Positions 5,328 to 13,850 of a DNA stretch of 34,392 nucleotides are shown piece by piece. Within the stretch, counting starts at the first letter, position 1; every line of letters begins with the position of its first letter. The stretch lies in NCBI GenBank assembly GCA_045595785.1, contig JAZOBE010000021.1, forward strand, positions 1 to 34,392, in the 5' to 3' direction. This DNA comes from SFLA01 sp045595785. GTDB lineage: Bacteria > Bacillota > Clostridia > Oscillospirales > CAG-382. The notes beneath the pieces were generated by a model. The model saw only the letters and a program-made list of their open reading frames with translations. It had not been told where the DNA came from and searched no databases. The position numbers and the translations under genes were made by a program.

Positions 5328-8018
5328 TTACTGTGTTTCGTGCTTTACGTATCCGATATTCGATGCTCTGCGGTAATACACACATTCAAAAAGCATCTCA
5401 TCGGAAAGCTCGTAAGGCATATCAGCTTTCGCTATTTCTATAAAGTAATAATTTGTATAATCCTTTTTCCACAGTAAAGGCTCCGGCGATTTTTCACTCT
5501 TAACAAAGAAGAGTTTAATGCAACGCTCACCGTTTTTATAGGTTATGTGCTCACCGGTACTTACTATATAAAAATCCGATTCATACCCGGTGAATGTAAT
5601 CAGCCAGTTGTCCTCAAACCATTCATCGGTATATTTTTTTATCCATTCGTCATAGGAGGGTTCCCCTTTATCCGTCTCCCAATACAAAGCCGCCTCGCCC
5701 CGTATAATTAATTCATCGGGCGCAGTTCTTAATCTGCCCCATTGCATCTCGCCTGCGGCAAGTATGGGCTCAACCAAGGGAACGCGGATAGTTTTAGCCG
5801 TGTACTGTATATCGATAAAGTTGATCTCATCGGGTTTCTCAGTATCTTTTTCAGGCGGCGTACTTCCTTCCGAAGGCAATTGTTCGGGAATGGGATAACC
5901 GTAACCTTCGGCTATAACATAATCCATACACTCATAATTAACTTCATCGGTTAACTCGTAAGGAATATCCTTTTTAGCTATTTCGATAAAGTAATAATTC
6001 TGATACGTCATATCCCACGCGAAATCCTTGGGAACAACATCGCTTCTGATAAAGAAAAGCTTGATATTACGCTCACCGTTGTTATAACTTATTATATGCT
6101 CGCCTATGCTTGCGACTTCAAAATCCGGATCAGTTCCTCTGAAAACTATCAACCAGTTGTTCTCAAACCATTCATCGGTATACTTTTTAGTCCATTCGTC
6201 ATAGGAAGGATCACCTTTGTCCGTCTCCCAATACAAAGCCATCGGACCTGTTTTTACCAGTTCATCGGGACTGACATATAAATACCCCCACTGGTCAAGC
6301 CCCGCAGCATATAGCGGATCCAAAAGCGGGACCCTGATAACAGTAACGGTAGACTGAATGTCGAGAATGTTGATCTGTTCTTCTGTTTTTTCCGGAATAT
6401 CCGTGTCGGTATCGGGCATAGAAACCTCCGGCATTGAAGTTTCCGGACGAGACTGTTCAGGTGATGACACCTCCGGTTTTGAAACATCATCGGAAACGTC
6501 GCTTCCCCCAACATGGTCCGGGTCATATAAACAATTATAATATGTTACAAACGCACACTTTTTTCCGGAATCAAGCACCGACAAATCTATGCTTGTGAAC
6601 TTTCGCTCGGAAATGTCCATATGTGAAATATCGTGAGAGAACATTTCGTTGTTTACAGGAGAATATATCAGTACCTCGTTGGAGTTATTTACGTAAATAT
6701 AGTAATAACCGCCCCACTCTGCATAACAACCTATATGCTCTGCAATAACCACCGTGTTCAGTTCACCAAAAAGCGGAACCAAAGATAGCGTACAATCATC
6801 AAACCTACCCGTTTTGACAACCTCATACATATCCGACGGTGCGAATTTGTACTCATCGGTAACGTCTGTGCCGCCCGATAGCATTATGACTCTGTTATCG
6901 TAATATCCGGTTTCAGCATTGGCAGCAACCTGGAAAATAGCCGCATCACCTGCCGAAGTGAATTTCTTGAACATTCCGCGCGTAAAGAAGCTTTCGCCGG
7001 TCTCAAGGTTGAAAACTTTCCAATAAGTTCCGGTATGATTGGTATTACCGTCGTACTTATTGCTTTTATATGCCTGCAGATAATACTTTTCGTCAGGAGA
7101 GAAAAAACCGTGGTATATTGCCGCGTGTCCGTCATTATCGGAAGTTATGGGTATTATTGTATTGGTTTGCGTGTCTATAACAAACGTTTTATAGCCACCG
7201 TTATCATATTGAGCATATTTTCCTTGGTGGAGTGCCATATAATTGTAATCCGCAGACACTTCAAACAAACTACCGTTGGAAAGCTGACGTATTTCCCCCG
7301 TTTCGATATTAACCATAAAACGAGGTCCGTCCCAGCCGATACGAACGGTGCACCATTGGGTATTTGCGCCGAATTCATCAATGGTAAGATCAAGCCAAGT
7401 TAAATTTTCACCTAACTTATAGCTCTCCTCTGATGCCAATATTCTGTTACAAAGGCTGAATATTTCTCCGGTTTGGATATCGTAGTAAATATCATGCCCC
7501 ATCTCTGCGATTACTTCCTTGTACTCCGGCCATCCGCACCCCAGTCGGATATATCTGTCATTAACGTTTTTTGCGCTTATTACCCACTCGGGAAAGGTAA
7601 ACTCATTATCCGCCTTTTTGTTTCCCGCGGAAAGCAGCTTAAAGGGGTTTGTTACCGATGCAGTCTCAAGGTCGACTTCTCCTTTAATATACAGATCTTC
7701 AACTCTAAACTCACCGGGCAGATACCAATCTGCAATCCCTTCTACACGTACTACATCGCCGAAAGCTACCGGGGGGGTACCGTGATTTAGTGCTTCTGTC
7801 ATCAAAAATATGGATATACCGACCGTAACTCCTAATAACAAGCAAGCTGCGGCGGTTAACAGAACCTTAATATTAAAAAAACTTTTCCGCTTTTCGACTT
7901 TGTATAAGGACACATCCGTATTAAGCGCTTTTATACTGCTCTCGTCAGGCAAAGCAATAGTTTTTTCTTCAGCTTCATAAAAAGCCTTTAACATATTTTC
8001 AAGCTCTGTATTTTTCAT
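5328..8018 (-). CDS. Large single-pass membrane protein paired with an ECF sigma factor; duplicated C-terminal modules
   Basis: Not a recognised named protein; probably the anti-sigma or sensor partner of the sigma factor immediately upstream (4 bases apart). From the ATG at 8018 it has 896 residues; an ATG at 8036 would overlap the sigma gene and has no ribosome binding site, whereas AAAGGGTGAT precedes 8018. Residues 1-49 are a charged cytoplasmic segment without the HxxxCxxC zinc motif of ZAS anti-sigma domains. Residues 50-73 form one membrane helix. Residues about 85-510 are an exported region with repeated D/ETGEI-like turns suggestive of a beta-propeller. A Ser/Pro/Glu/Asp linker (about 510-550) follows, then two homologous modules (about 548-703 and 732-889). 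Function is inferred from context only. Confidence 0.8.
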   Translation of the reverse strand: MKNTELENMLKAFYEAEEKTIALPDESSIKALNTDVSLYKVEKRKSFFNIKVLLTAAACLLLGVTVGISIFLMTEALNHGTPPVAFGDVVRVEGIADWYLPGEFRVEDLYIKGEVDLETASVTNPFKLLSAGNKKADNEFTFPEWVISAKNVNDRYIRLGCGWPEYKEVIAEMGHDIYYDIQTGEIFSLCNRILASEESYKLGENLTWLDLTIDEFGANTQWCTVRIGWDGPRFMVNIETGEIRQLSNGSLFEVSADYNYMALHQGKYAQYDNGGYKTFVIDTQTNTIIPITSDNDGHAAIYHGFFSPDEKYYLQAYKSNKYDGNTNHTGTYWKVFNLETGESFFTRGMFKKFTSAGDAAIFQVAANAETGYYDNRVIMLSGGTDVTDEYKFAPSDMYEVVKTGRFDDCTLSLVPLFGELNTVVIAEHIGCYAEWGGYYYIYVNNSNEVLIYSPVNNEMFSHDISHMDISERKFTSIDLSVLDSGKKCAFVTYYNCLYDPDHVGGSDVSDDVSKPEVSSPEQSRPETSMPEVSMPDTDTDIPEKTEEQINILDIQSTVTVIRVPLLDPLYAAGLDQWGYLYVSPDELVKTGPMALYWETDKGDPSYDEWTKKYTDEWFENNWLIVFRGTDPDFEVASIGEHIISYNNGERNIKLFFIRSDVVPKDFAWDMTYQNYYFIEIAKKDIPYELTDEVNYECMDYVIAEGYGYPIPEQLPSEGSTPPEKDTEKPDEINFIDIQYTAKTIRVPLVEPILAAGEMQWGRLRTAPDELIIRGEAALYWETDKGEPSYDEWIKKYTDEWFEDNWLITFTGYESDFYIVSTGEHITYKNGERCIKLFFVKSEKSPEPLLWKKDYTNYYFIEIAKADMPYELSDEMLFECVYYRRASNIGYVKHETQ
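5350..5830 (-). repeat. C-terminal module, second copy, in the sigma-linked membrane protein
   Basis: Encodes a roughly 157-residue unit beginning INFIDIQYT and containing ALYWETDKG, SYDEWIKKYTDEWFE, NWLITF, GERCIKLFF and YYFIEIAK. The same blocks occur in the same order in the copy at about 5905-6380, and parts of the DNA are nearly identical, pointing to a fairly recent tandem duplication. Confidence 0.85.
5905..6380 (-). repeat. C-terminal module, first copy, in the sigma-linked membrane protein
   Basis: Encodes INILDIQST, ALYWETDKG, SYDEWTKKYTDEWFE, NWLIVF, GERNIKLFF and YYFIEIAK in the same order as the second copy. It follows the Ser/Pro-rich linker and precedes a short Pro/Glu-rich spacer. 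Confidence 0.85.
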
Positions 8019-8022
8019 ATTA

Positions 8023-8562
8023 TCACCCTTTCTCATAATACTCTTTCAGTTTTCCCAGCGAGCGCTGATATTGCTTTCTAACGGCAACAGTGCTTTTTCC
8101 GATAACAGACGCTATCTCTGAATGAGATAACCCGATATGTATTTTCAGTTTAATTATAAGCTGTTCTTCGTAAGAAAGTGTGTTCAACGCATCTTGAAGT
8201 ATAATGAGCTCATCCTGCGCAGGTGTAAAATGTTTTTCGCCGGTTTCGGAAACTAATAAATCAAGTGAAACTTCGGTATTTTTGTTTTTTAGTTTATCTA
8301 CCGCACAATTTCTCGTAATTGCCATTATCCACGCCTTGGGATTAGTACCTCGCCGATATGTATGAGAAAGTCGAATAATTCTTACCATTGTGTCCTGAAG
8401 AACATCCTCGGCATCATAGGGATCGCGCACTATCTGAAATGCCACAGAATATATCATTCTTCCGTATTCACGGTATAAAACCAACAAGGCATTTTTCTTG
8501 CCGTCGGAAATATCGACAATGGCTTTATCGCATACATCAGTTATATTCAATAACAAAAACAC
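8023..8562 (-). CDS. ECF-type RNA polymerase sigma factor
   Basis: Cytoplasmic alternative sigma factor, 179 residues from the chosen start. Region 2 is YGRMIYSVAFQIVRDPYDAEDVLQDT (about 33-58), and region 4 is LSYEEQLIIKLKIHIGLSHSEIASVIGKS, ending with the helix VAVRKQYQRSLGKLKE (about 129-174). The GTG at 8562 is preferred, because GAGGTG lies six bases before it; another GTG three codons upstream falls inside that site. The gene runs with almost no gap into the large membrane protein, the usual sigma/anti-sigma order. No canonical sigma-A promoter is obvious in the 70 bases upstream, which would fit self-activation by the ECF factor, though the target sequence cannot be named from one site. 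Confidence 0.93.
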   Translation of the reverse strand: MFLLLNITDVCDKAIVDISDGKKNALLVLYREYGRMIYSVAFQIVRDPYDAEDVLQDTMVRIIRLSHTYRRGTNPKAWIMAITRNCAVDKLKNKNTEVSLDLLVSETGEKHFTPAQDELIILQDALNTLSYEEQLIIKLKIHIGLSHSEIASVIGKSTVAVRKQYQRSLGKLKEYYEKG

Positions 8563-8635
8563 GTTTAACACCTCACTTTATCGAACTCATTAAATATAAC
8601 TGTAAACATATGCTAAATGTGACAAATATTTGGAA

Positions 8636-9232
8636 TTAATTTTTTCTTTTAATATAGGCTTCCTTTGTCAATGAATAATAATGGATAATACGATCAACAC
8701 CTTTAACGTTAAGCGGCTTTTCGCCTATACGCTCAAGGGTAAAGCCAAGTCGGACAGCAAGGCGGGCAGAAGACTTATTTTCTTCCATAATACGTAATAT
8801 CACCTTATCAAGCCCAATTCGGTCAAAAGCAATACCGAGTATGGCGTTTACTGCTTCAGTCATGTACCCTTTTCCTTGATACGAAGGGTTAAGCACGTAT
8901 CCAACTTCACCTATGTTATTCTCAAAATCAAAATCAGCAAATCCTACGGTACCTATAAAAGTACCTTCTTCTTTCAGGTTGATACCCCAATCTGCATAAT
9001 TGCCTTTTTTATACTGAAGGTTAAGGTATTCGATATACCCGCGTGTATCTTCGATATTCAGATGAGGAGACCAAAGCAAATATCTGGTTACAGAGTCGAG
9101 AGAAGCGTAGGTATACATATCCTCCGCATTGTCAACTGATATTTTTTTAAGCAAAAGACGGTCTGTTTCCAGTGTCGGAAGGTCACGAAAAACCTTTCTG
9201 AAATTAGCGTTATTCAACTGCATCACACCCAT
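8636..9232 (-). CDS. GNAT family N-acetyltransferase (RimJ/RimL-like)
   Basis: Acetyl-CoA-dependent acetyltransferase of the GNAT fold, 198 residues; the acceptor may be a protein N-terminus or a small molecule and cannot be told from sequence. It opens with the family's LETDRLLLKKI strand (21-31), has GEVGYVLNPSYQGKGYMTEAV with the acetyl-CoA binding turn QGKGY (119-123), and ENKSSARLAVRLGF, typical of the RimJ/RimL and ribosomal-protein acetyltransferase group. The ATG at 9232 has no evident ribosome binding site; the ATG at 9223, with TGGGTG just before it, is an alternative. The gene has its own promoter and runs toward the sigma factor, but is not clearly part of that unit. Confidence 0.88.
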   Translation of the reverse strand: MGVMQLNNANFRKVFRDLPTLETDRLLLKKISVDNAEDMYTYASLDSVTRYLLWSPHLNIEDTRGYIEYLNLQYKKGNYADWGINLKEEGTFIGTVGFADFDFENNIGEVGYVLNPSYQGKGYMTEAVNAILGIAFDRIGLDKVILRIMEENKSSARLAVRLGFTLERIGEKPLNVKGVDRIIHYYSLTKEAYIKRKN

Positions 9233-9249
9233 TTGTTAATTATGCCTTA

Positions 9250-9278
9250 ATTATACTATCACTTTTTGTGCATTTCAA
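9250..9278 (-). promoter_or_regulatory. Promoter for the GNAT acetyltransferase
   Basis: On the - strand, TTGAAA (9278-9273) and TATAAT (9255-9250) are separated by 17 bases. The predicted start leaves a very short leader of about 11-20 bases. Confidence 0.8.
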
Positions 9279-9321
9279 TATACAATTGATAAATATTTAA
9301 TATTTAGGTTGGAAATTAACC

Positions 9322-9350
9322 TTGACACTGAGGGCACAATGGTGTATAAT
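9322..9350 (+). promoter_or_regulatory. Perfect consensus promoter for the 795-residue lipoprotein
   Basis: TTGACA at 9322-9327, 17 bases, then TATAAT at 9345-9350 preceded by GTG. It matches the sigma-A consensus at all 12 positions, suggesting strong transcription. A possible TTG start codon at 9322 is in fact this -35 box. Confidence 0.93.
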
Positions 9351-9381
9351 TCATATGATTAGGATATATGGAGGTACCATA

Positions 9382-11769
9382 ATGAAAAATCGCATTTTGG
9401 CAATATTGCTGATTGCATTAATGCTCTTACCCGCCCTCACTGCGTGTGACAAAACAACACCCAGTACAGAGACAGAAGTAGTAGTTTACACGCTCCACAT
9501 GATCAAGGATGAGTCTACTACTGATGAAGCTATCAAGAAGGTTGCGCTTGCGCTCAACCGTACTCTTTTCTACAGAGTAGGCAGCTGTATTGAGATCATT
9601 GCTTATACTGAAGACGAGTATTACGATGCCATTGAGGCAAAGTATACCGAAATGGAAGAGTATAAGAAAAAGCTTGAAGAAGAAAAAGCTAACAAGAAAG
9701 ATAAGGATAAGAACAATAACTCCGAAAACGTTTCTGACGTTTCTGTAGACGTTTTCACCGGAGATGATTATCTTGACCTTATGGCTGACGGCGGCGAATA
9801 CATAAGAGAAAAGCCCAGATTCGATATATTCCTTATCAATGATTATGATAAGTATTATGAATATGCTACCGAGGGCAAGCTTTCCGCTATCAACGCTCCT
9901 CTTACCAGCGAATGCAAGATACTTAATGACTATATTCATCCTACAATTCTTTCCGCAGCTTCCGTAAACGGAAAGACTTACGGTGTTCCTCTTAACACCA
10001 TTATCGGTGAATATACTTATATGGTATTCGACAAAGAGCTGCTTGAAGAGCATCAGGTAGACTATCAGACTATGCAGACAATGGACGACCTCCAGAGCTA
10101 TCTTGAGACGATTGCTGCAAACCATGCTGACGTTGTTCCCCTTTCCAACACTGCAGATCCTACAGATGTTGACTATATTTTCAGCTCTCTTTCTCCCGCT
10201 TACGTAAAGAACAAGTACGTATATTCCTCTTATGAGAGTTCCGATATCGCGTCTTACTATTCCGTTATTCAGAAGTTCAACTCGCTCGGTTATCTCCGCG
10301 AGGCTGATGAAGACGACAGAATAGCAGTTCAGTTTGTTTCCGGTAACGAGGAAACCATCGCACAGATGGAGAAAGAAACCGGCAGAGAATACGAATACGT
10401 TGTATACAGCAACCCTGTTGCTAATAACGAAACTTGTATTGAAGGTATTTTCGCTTTCAGTTCTTACTGTACCTCCAACGAGCTTACCGCTGCAATGGAG
10501 ATAATCACTGCGATTTATACCAACGAAGCACTTGCAAATCTTTTTGCATACGGTATTGAAAAAGAACATTATGAACTTACTGATGAAGGTCAGGTAAAGC
10601 GTCTTAATAATGACTATATGATCAAGAGCTCCTACGCCGGCAACCAGTTTATCACCTATACTCTTGAAGGCGAAGATACTGACAAGTGGGAAAAAGCAAA
10701 GCTTCAGAACCAGAAGGCTGAAATCGCAGTTGATATCGGATTCGTTCTTGATCCTACTGAATTCAAATGGACCTACGAAGATGAAAAAGAGGAAGAGCAG
10801 GAAGTAATTATCGCTTCTCCCGATTACCTTGCAATCATCAACGGCGTTGTTGGCAATTACTACAACGATATCGTAACCGGTAACGCACTTGAGCTTGATC
10901 TTGAGACTCTTTATCTTGAGGCAGAGCTTGGTATCGAAGATACTCTCCGCGCTAACCTTGAAAAGACCTACGCATCCAGACTTCAGAACGATTACTCCAA
11001 CACCGTTTCTGCAAAATATGCGCTCGACACCTCCGAAGGTACCAAGATTTACAATGCAGCTGCAGAAGAAGTAAGCGCCACCATCTATACTACCGTTGAA
11101 AAAGAGCTTCGTACCAAGTATACCAAGCAGTATACTGACGAGCTTATTTCTAAGTATGATGACGAGGAAAAGCTTGCTAAGGTTGTAGAAGAAATGGTTA
11201 ACGAACTTCTTACCAAGGACTTCATTAACGAAGCTATTGAAAGAGATTACGGTCAGGAATACATCGATGAGCTGACAATGTCTCAGTACAACCGTGAGGT
11301 TCAGACTAAGGTTGACGCTGCTCTTAAGTCTTACATTGCTACTTCTACTTACACTGACGCACTCAACGCTGCTATCGTTTCTGACGAATTTAACGCAGAA
11401 CTTGAGGCTGCACTTAATTCCGACCTCAGCGGTACTATCAATGAGACTGTTAACACTCTTATCACCTCTATGATGAAGGAGTATTTCGCTGTAATAATCG
11501 AAGAATGCAACGATGAGCTTGATATTGCTATCGACGAATTTGTTGACAAGGTTGTTGCAGAATCCGCTAAATTTGACGGCGACGAAGCTATGACCGAAGA
11601 AGAAGTTCGTTATGAGCTTGGTCTTATGGACAAAGAAACCGAAACCGATGAAGAAGGCGAAGTTATCAGCGAAACTTACGTTGAAAAGGATATAACTCCT
11701 TTCAAATACGTAATGGATATTATTACTAACCAGTACTACAAGGTATTCGGTGATCCTACCGCTGCATAA
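9382..11769 (+). CDS. Solute-binding lipoprotein with a long helical C-terminal extension
   Basis: Exported lipid-anchored protein of 795 residues. Residues 1-22 are a type II signal peptide with lipobox LTAC (Cys22). About 30-430 resemble a family 1 extracellular solute-binding protein: an alpha/beta fold with FDIFLINDYDKY, a hinge-like GKTYGVPLNT, and TYMVFDKELLEEHQVD. A lysine/asparagine-rich insert lies near 80-115. From about 490 to 795 the protein is an acidic, mostly helical extension (many E, D, K, A, Y, T) not found in ordinary binding proteins, which end near 450. The start at 9382 has GGAGG nine bases upstream. Codon bias is as strong as in gap. No permease or ATPase gene is adjacent, so its transporter, if any, is elsewhere. 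Confidence 0.8.
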   Translation: MKNRILAILLIALMLLPALTACDKTTPSTETEVVVYTLHMIKDESTTDEAIKKVALALNRTLFYRVGSCIEIIAYTEDEYYDAIEAKYTEMEEYKKKLEEEKANKKDKDKNNNSENVSDVSVDVFTGDDYLDLMADGGEYIREKPRFDIFLINDYDKYYEYATEGKLSAINAPLTSECKILNDYIHPTILSAASVNGKTYGVPLNTIIGEYTYMVFDKELLEEHQVDYQTMQTMDDLQSYLETIAANHADVVPLSNTADPTDVDYIFSSLSPAYVKNKYVYSSYESSDIASYYSVIQKFNSLGYLREADEDDRIAVQFVSGNEETIAQMEKETGREYEYVVYSNPVANNETCIEGIFAFSSYCTSNELTAAMEIITAIYTNEALANLFAYGIEKEHYELTDEGQVKRLNNDYMIKSSYAGNQFITYTLEGEDTDKWEKAKLQNQKAEIAVDIGFVLDPTEFKWTYEDEKEEEQEVIIASPDYLAIINGVVGNYYNDIVTGNALELDLETLYLEAELGIEDTLRANLEKTYASRLQNDYSNTVSAKYALDTSEGTKIYNAAAEEVSATIYTTVEKELRTKYTKQYTDELISKYDDEEKLAKVVEEMVNELLTKDFINEAIERDYGQEYIDELTMSQYNREVQTKVDAALKSYIATSTYTDALNAAIVSDEFNAELEAALNSDLSGTINETVNTLITSMMKEYFAVIIEECNDELDIAIDEFVDKVVAESAKFDGDEAMTEEEVRYELGLMDKETETDEEGEVISETYVEKDITPFKYVMDIITNQYYKVFGDPTAA

Positions 11770-11784
11770 TAAATGCTAAAATCA

Positions 11785-11811
11785 ACGCCCGGAATAATCC
11801 GGGCGTTTTTT
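11785..11811 (+). terminator. Terminator after the 795-residue lipoprotein
   Basis: An 8-bp stem ACGCCCGG/CCGGGCGT (11785-11792 with 11799-11806), 6-base loop, and a run of T. Confidence 0.92.
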
Positions 11812-11825
11812 ATATTCACGGAAAT

Positions 11826-11863
11826 AACAAACGCGTACCATTAAAGTACGCGTTTGTTTTTTT
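11826..11863. terminator. Second hairpin between convergent genes, possible bidirectional terminator
   Basis: A perfect 13-bp stem AACAAACGCGTAC/GTACGCGTTTGTT (11826-11838 with 11846-11858) has a T-run on the + strand that overlaps the stop codon of the aminopeptidase on the - strand. On the - strand the T-rich tail is weak (TTATTT). Confidence 0.75.
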
Positions 11864-13232
11864 AAGAAGCGTAGAAAGCCTTGTCAGCCTTATACATCAT
11901 ATAAATATCGCCTTTGGAAGCAAGCTCGCCGGTAGCGTGCATGGAAAGAATGGGAACACCGCAGTCAACAACGTCAATATTGAGCGCCGCAACCTCGGTA
12001 GCAACTGTGCCGGCGCCGCCTTGGTCAACCTTACCGTATTCGCCGCACTGCCAGATAACGCCTGCTTTATCAAAGATTCGAGAAATTTCGGAAACCAACT
12101 CAGCAGATGCATCAGAGCATCCTCCCTTGCCGCGAGAACCGGTATACTTAACGATAACAGGACCGTTATTGATGTAGGCGGAATTCTTGGGATCATATGC
12201 GGATGCAAAATTGGGATCAAATGCACCGCCGACATCGGAAGAAAGACAAGTGGAATTAGCACAGCAAGCGATATAATCGCTGCCGTCTATCGCACAAAGA
12301 TCCATAAGGAAGTGAGGAAGGAAATCGGAACGCAAGCCGGTCACGCCCTCAGAGCCTATTTCCTCCTTGTCAGCAAAAGCGGCAATACAGGTATGAGTAG
12401 GTACATCGAGGTCAAAAAGTGCGGTATATGCAGGATAAGCGCAAATACGGTCATCATGACCATACGCCATTATCATGCTTCTGTCAAGACCAACCTCTCT
12501 AGAGCGTGTTGCGGGAACAGCAATAAGCTCAGCGGTGATAAGGTCACGCTCCGTAATACCATACTTTTCGTAAAGAATGGAAAGCAGATTAAGCTTGGCG
12601 CCGTCATCAGAATCATAAGGAGCAGAAGCAGCAACAAGGTTAAGTCCTTCACCGGTAATACCTTCTGCAAGAGTTTTTGCATACTGGTCTTTTGCGATGT
12701 GAGGCATGAGGTCTGTTATGTAAAATACGGGATCGCTTTCATCCTCACCGATACAAATATTAACCTCTGTACCGTCAGCACGGAAAATAACGCCGTGAAG
12801 AGAAAGAGGAATTGCTGTCCACTGATATTTCTTGATTCCGCCGTAATAATGGGTCTTTAACAACGCAAGGTTTCCCTCTTCATAAAGAGGCTTTTGCTTA
12901 AGGTCAAGACGTGGACAATCAGTATGAGCAATGATCATGCGCACACCCTCATCCATTCTTTCTTTGCCGATAACCGCAAGATAAATGCCTTTCTTGCGGT
13001 TTACATAATATACTCTGTCGCCGGGATTATATTTTTTTCCTCTTTCAAAAGGAGCAAAACCCTGCTTTTCAGCGGCAGCGACAGCATAGTTAACAGCCTC
13101 ACGCTCAGTCTTCGCGGAATCAATAAATTCGCGGTAACCGACACAATACTTGTCGGCGTTTGCCTTCACGTCCTCGTCCAGCCAAACGTTAAGAGGCTTA
13201 TACAAAAGTTTTTCGGAAAGTGTCTTATCCAT
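11862..13232 (-). CDS. M18 family metallo-aminopeptidase (aspartyl aminopeptidase type)
   Basis: Cytoplasmic two-zinc aminopeptidase that removes N-terminal residues, often acidic ones, from peptides; it normally assembles into a tetrahedral dodecamer. At 456 residues it matches the family. The first metal His103 and Asp105 lie in IIAHTDCPRLD, the catalytic Glu pair in FADKEEIGSEGVTG, a family-specific Asp in SSDVGGAFDP, and a C-terminal metal His in LSMHATGELAS. GAGGATAATATT precedes the ATG. It follows coaE by 30 bases in the same direction, so it is probably the last gene of tsaC-coaE-M18. A second M18 protein of a different subgroup is encoded upstream at 14596-15906. Confidence 0.93.
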   Translation of the reverse strand: MDKTLSEKLLYKPLNVWLDEDVKANADKYCVGYREFIDSAKTEREAVNYAVAAAEKQGFAPFERGKKYNPGDRVYYVNRKKGIYLAVIGKERMDEGVRMIIAHTDCPRLDLKQKPLYEEGNLALLKTHYYGGIKKYQWTAIPLSLHGVIFRADGTEVNICIGEDESDPVFYITDLMPHIAKDQYAKTLAEGITGEGLNLVAASAPYDSDDGAKLNLLSILYEKYGITERDLITAELIAVPATRSREVGLDRSMIMAYGHDDRICAYPAYTALFDLDVPTHTCIAAFADKEEIGSEGVTGLRSDFLPHFLMDLCAIDGSDYIACCANSTCLSSDVGGAFDPNFASAYDPKNSAYINNGPVIVKYTGSRGKGGCSDASAELVSEISRIFDKAGVIWQCGEYGKVDQGGAGTVATEVAALNIDVVDCGVPILSMHATGELASKGDIYMMYKADKAFYAS

Positions 13233-13262
13233 AATATTATCCTCGTAATAATTATTTTTATA

Positions 13263-13850
13263 TTATTCGATCCCGTTATATTTTCCTATACACAGAAGGA
13301 ACAACTCGATTCTCTCGCGGAGCTGTTCAATAGTACCGCTATTCTCAATAACGTAATCGCAATTTTTAATCAAAAATTTATCCGCATATTGCTTTGAGAC
13401 TCTGGATTTGAAATCCTGCTCGGAAAACCTTCCTGCCATACGGCTGCAAAGAACCTCAAACTCTGCGATCAGCGCTAAAGTAACATCACATTCACGGTCA
13501 AAACCGCTTTCAAATAACAGTGGTGCAGCCACAACGCAATCACCGTCACAGCTTTTAACCCAATGTCTTATATAATCAATGACATGGCGATGAGTGATCG
13601 CATTTAGCGCTCTCGTTTTTTCAGCAGAAGAAAAGCATTTTGCCGCAAGAGCAGGCCTGTCAAGTGTGCCGTCCGGCAAAAGAATATCTTTGCCAAACGC
13701 AACGCAAAGCTCCGCAAGACAGGGCTTTCCGGGTGCGCACACTATACGGGAAACGTCATCACAATCAATTACGTTTAATCCAAACTCAGAGAAAATCTTT
13801 AGTGCTTCGGATTTTCCGGTGCCCATTCGTCCACACAAGCCGATTACCAT
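13263..13850 (-). CDS. coaE: Dephospho-CoA kinase
   Basis: Last enzyme of coenzyme A synthesis: phosphorylates the ribose 3'-hydroxyl of dephospho-CoA with ATP. The 195 residues begin with the P-loop GRMGTGKS (7-14), then DCDDVSR, which binds the substrate, and APLLFESGFDRECD in the lid/CoA region. The length is normal. The ATG overlaps the stop of tsaC by seven bases (ATGGTAA), so the two are translationally coupled. The protein ends a short distance before the M18 aminopeptidase start. Confidence 0.96.
   Translation of the reverse strand: MVIGLCGRMGTGKSEALKIFSEFGLNVIDCDDVSRIVCAPGKPCLAELCVAFGKDILLPDGTLDRPALAAKCFSSAEKTRALNAITHRHVIDYIRHWVKSCDGDCVVAAPLLFESGFDRECDVTLALIAEFEVLCSRMAGRFSEQDFKSRVSKQYADKFLIKNCDYVIENSGTIEQLRERIELFLLCIGKYNGIE

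Noticed and set aside
9322..9381. TTG start adding 20 residues to the 795-residue lipoprotein
   Set aside because: The TTG is the -35 box of a perfect promoter, and the ATG at 9382 has both a ribosome binding site and a proper signal peptide after it.
9427..10569. - strand open frame of 380 codons inside the 795-residue lipoprotein gene
   Set aside because: Antisense shadow of a codon-biased gene; composition rich in Val, Cys and Ile with no domain pattern, and no start signals.
11937..12860. + strand open frame of 307 codons opposite the M18 aminopeptidase gene
   Set aside because: The opposite strand encodes a protein with complete M18 motifs; this frame shows none.
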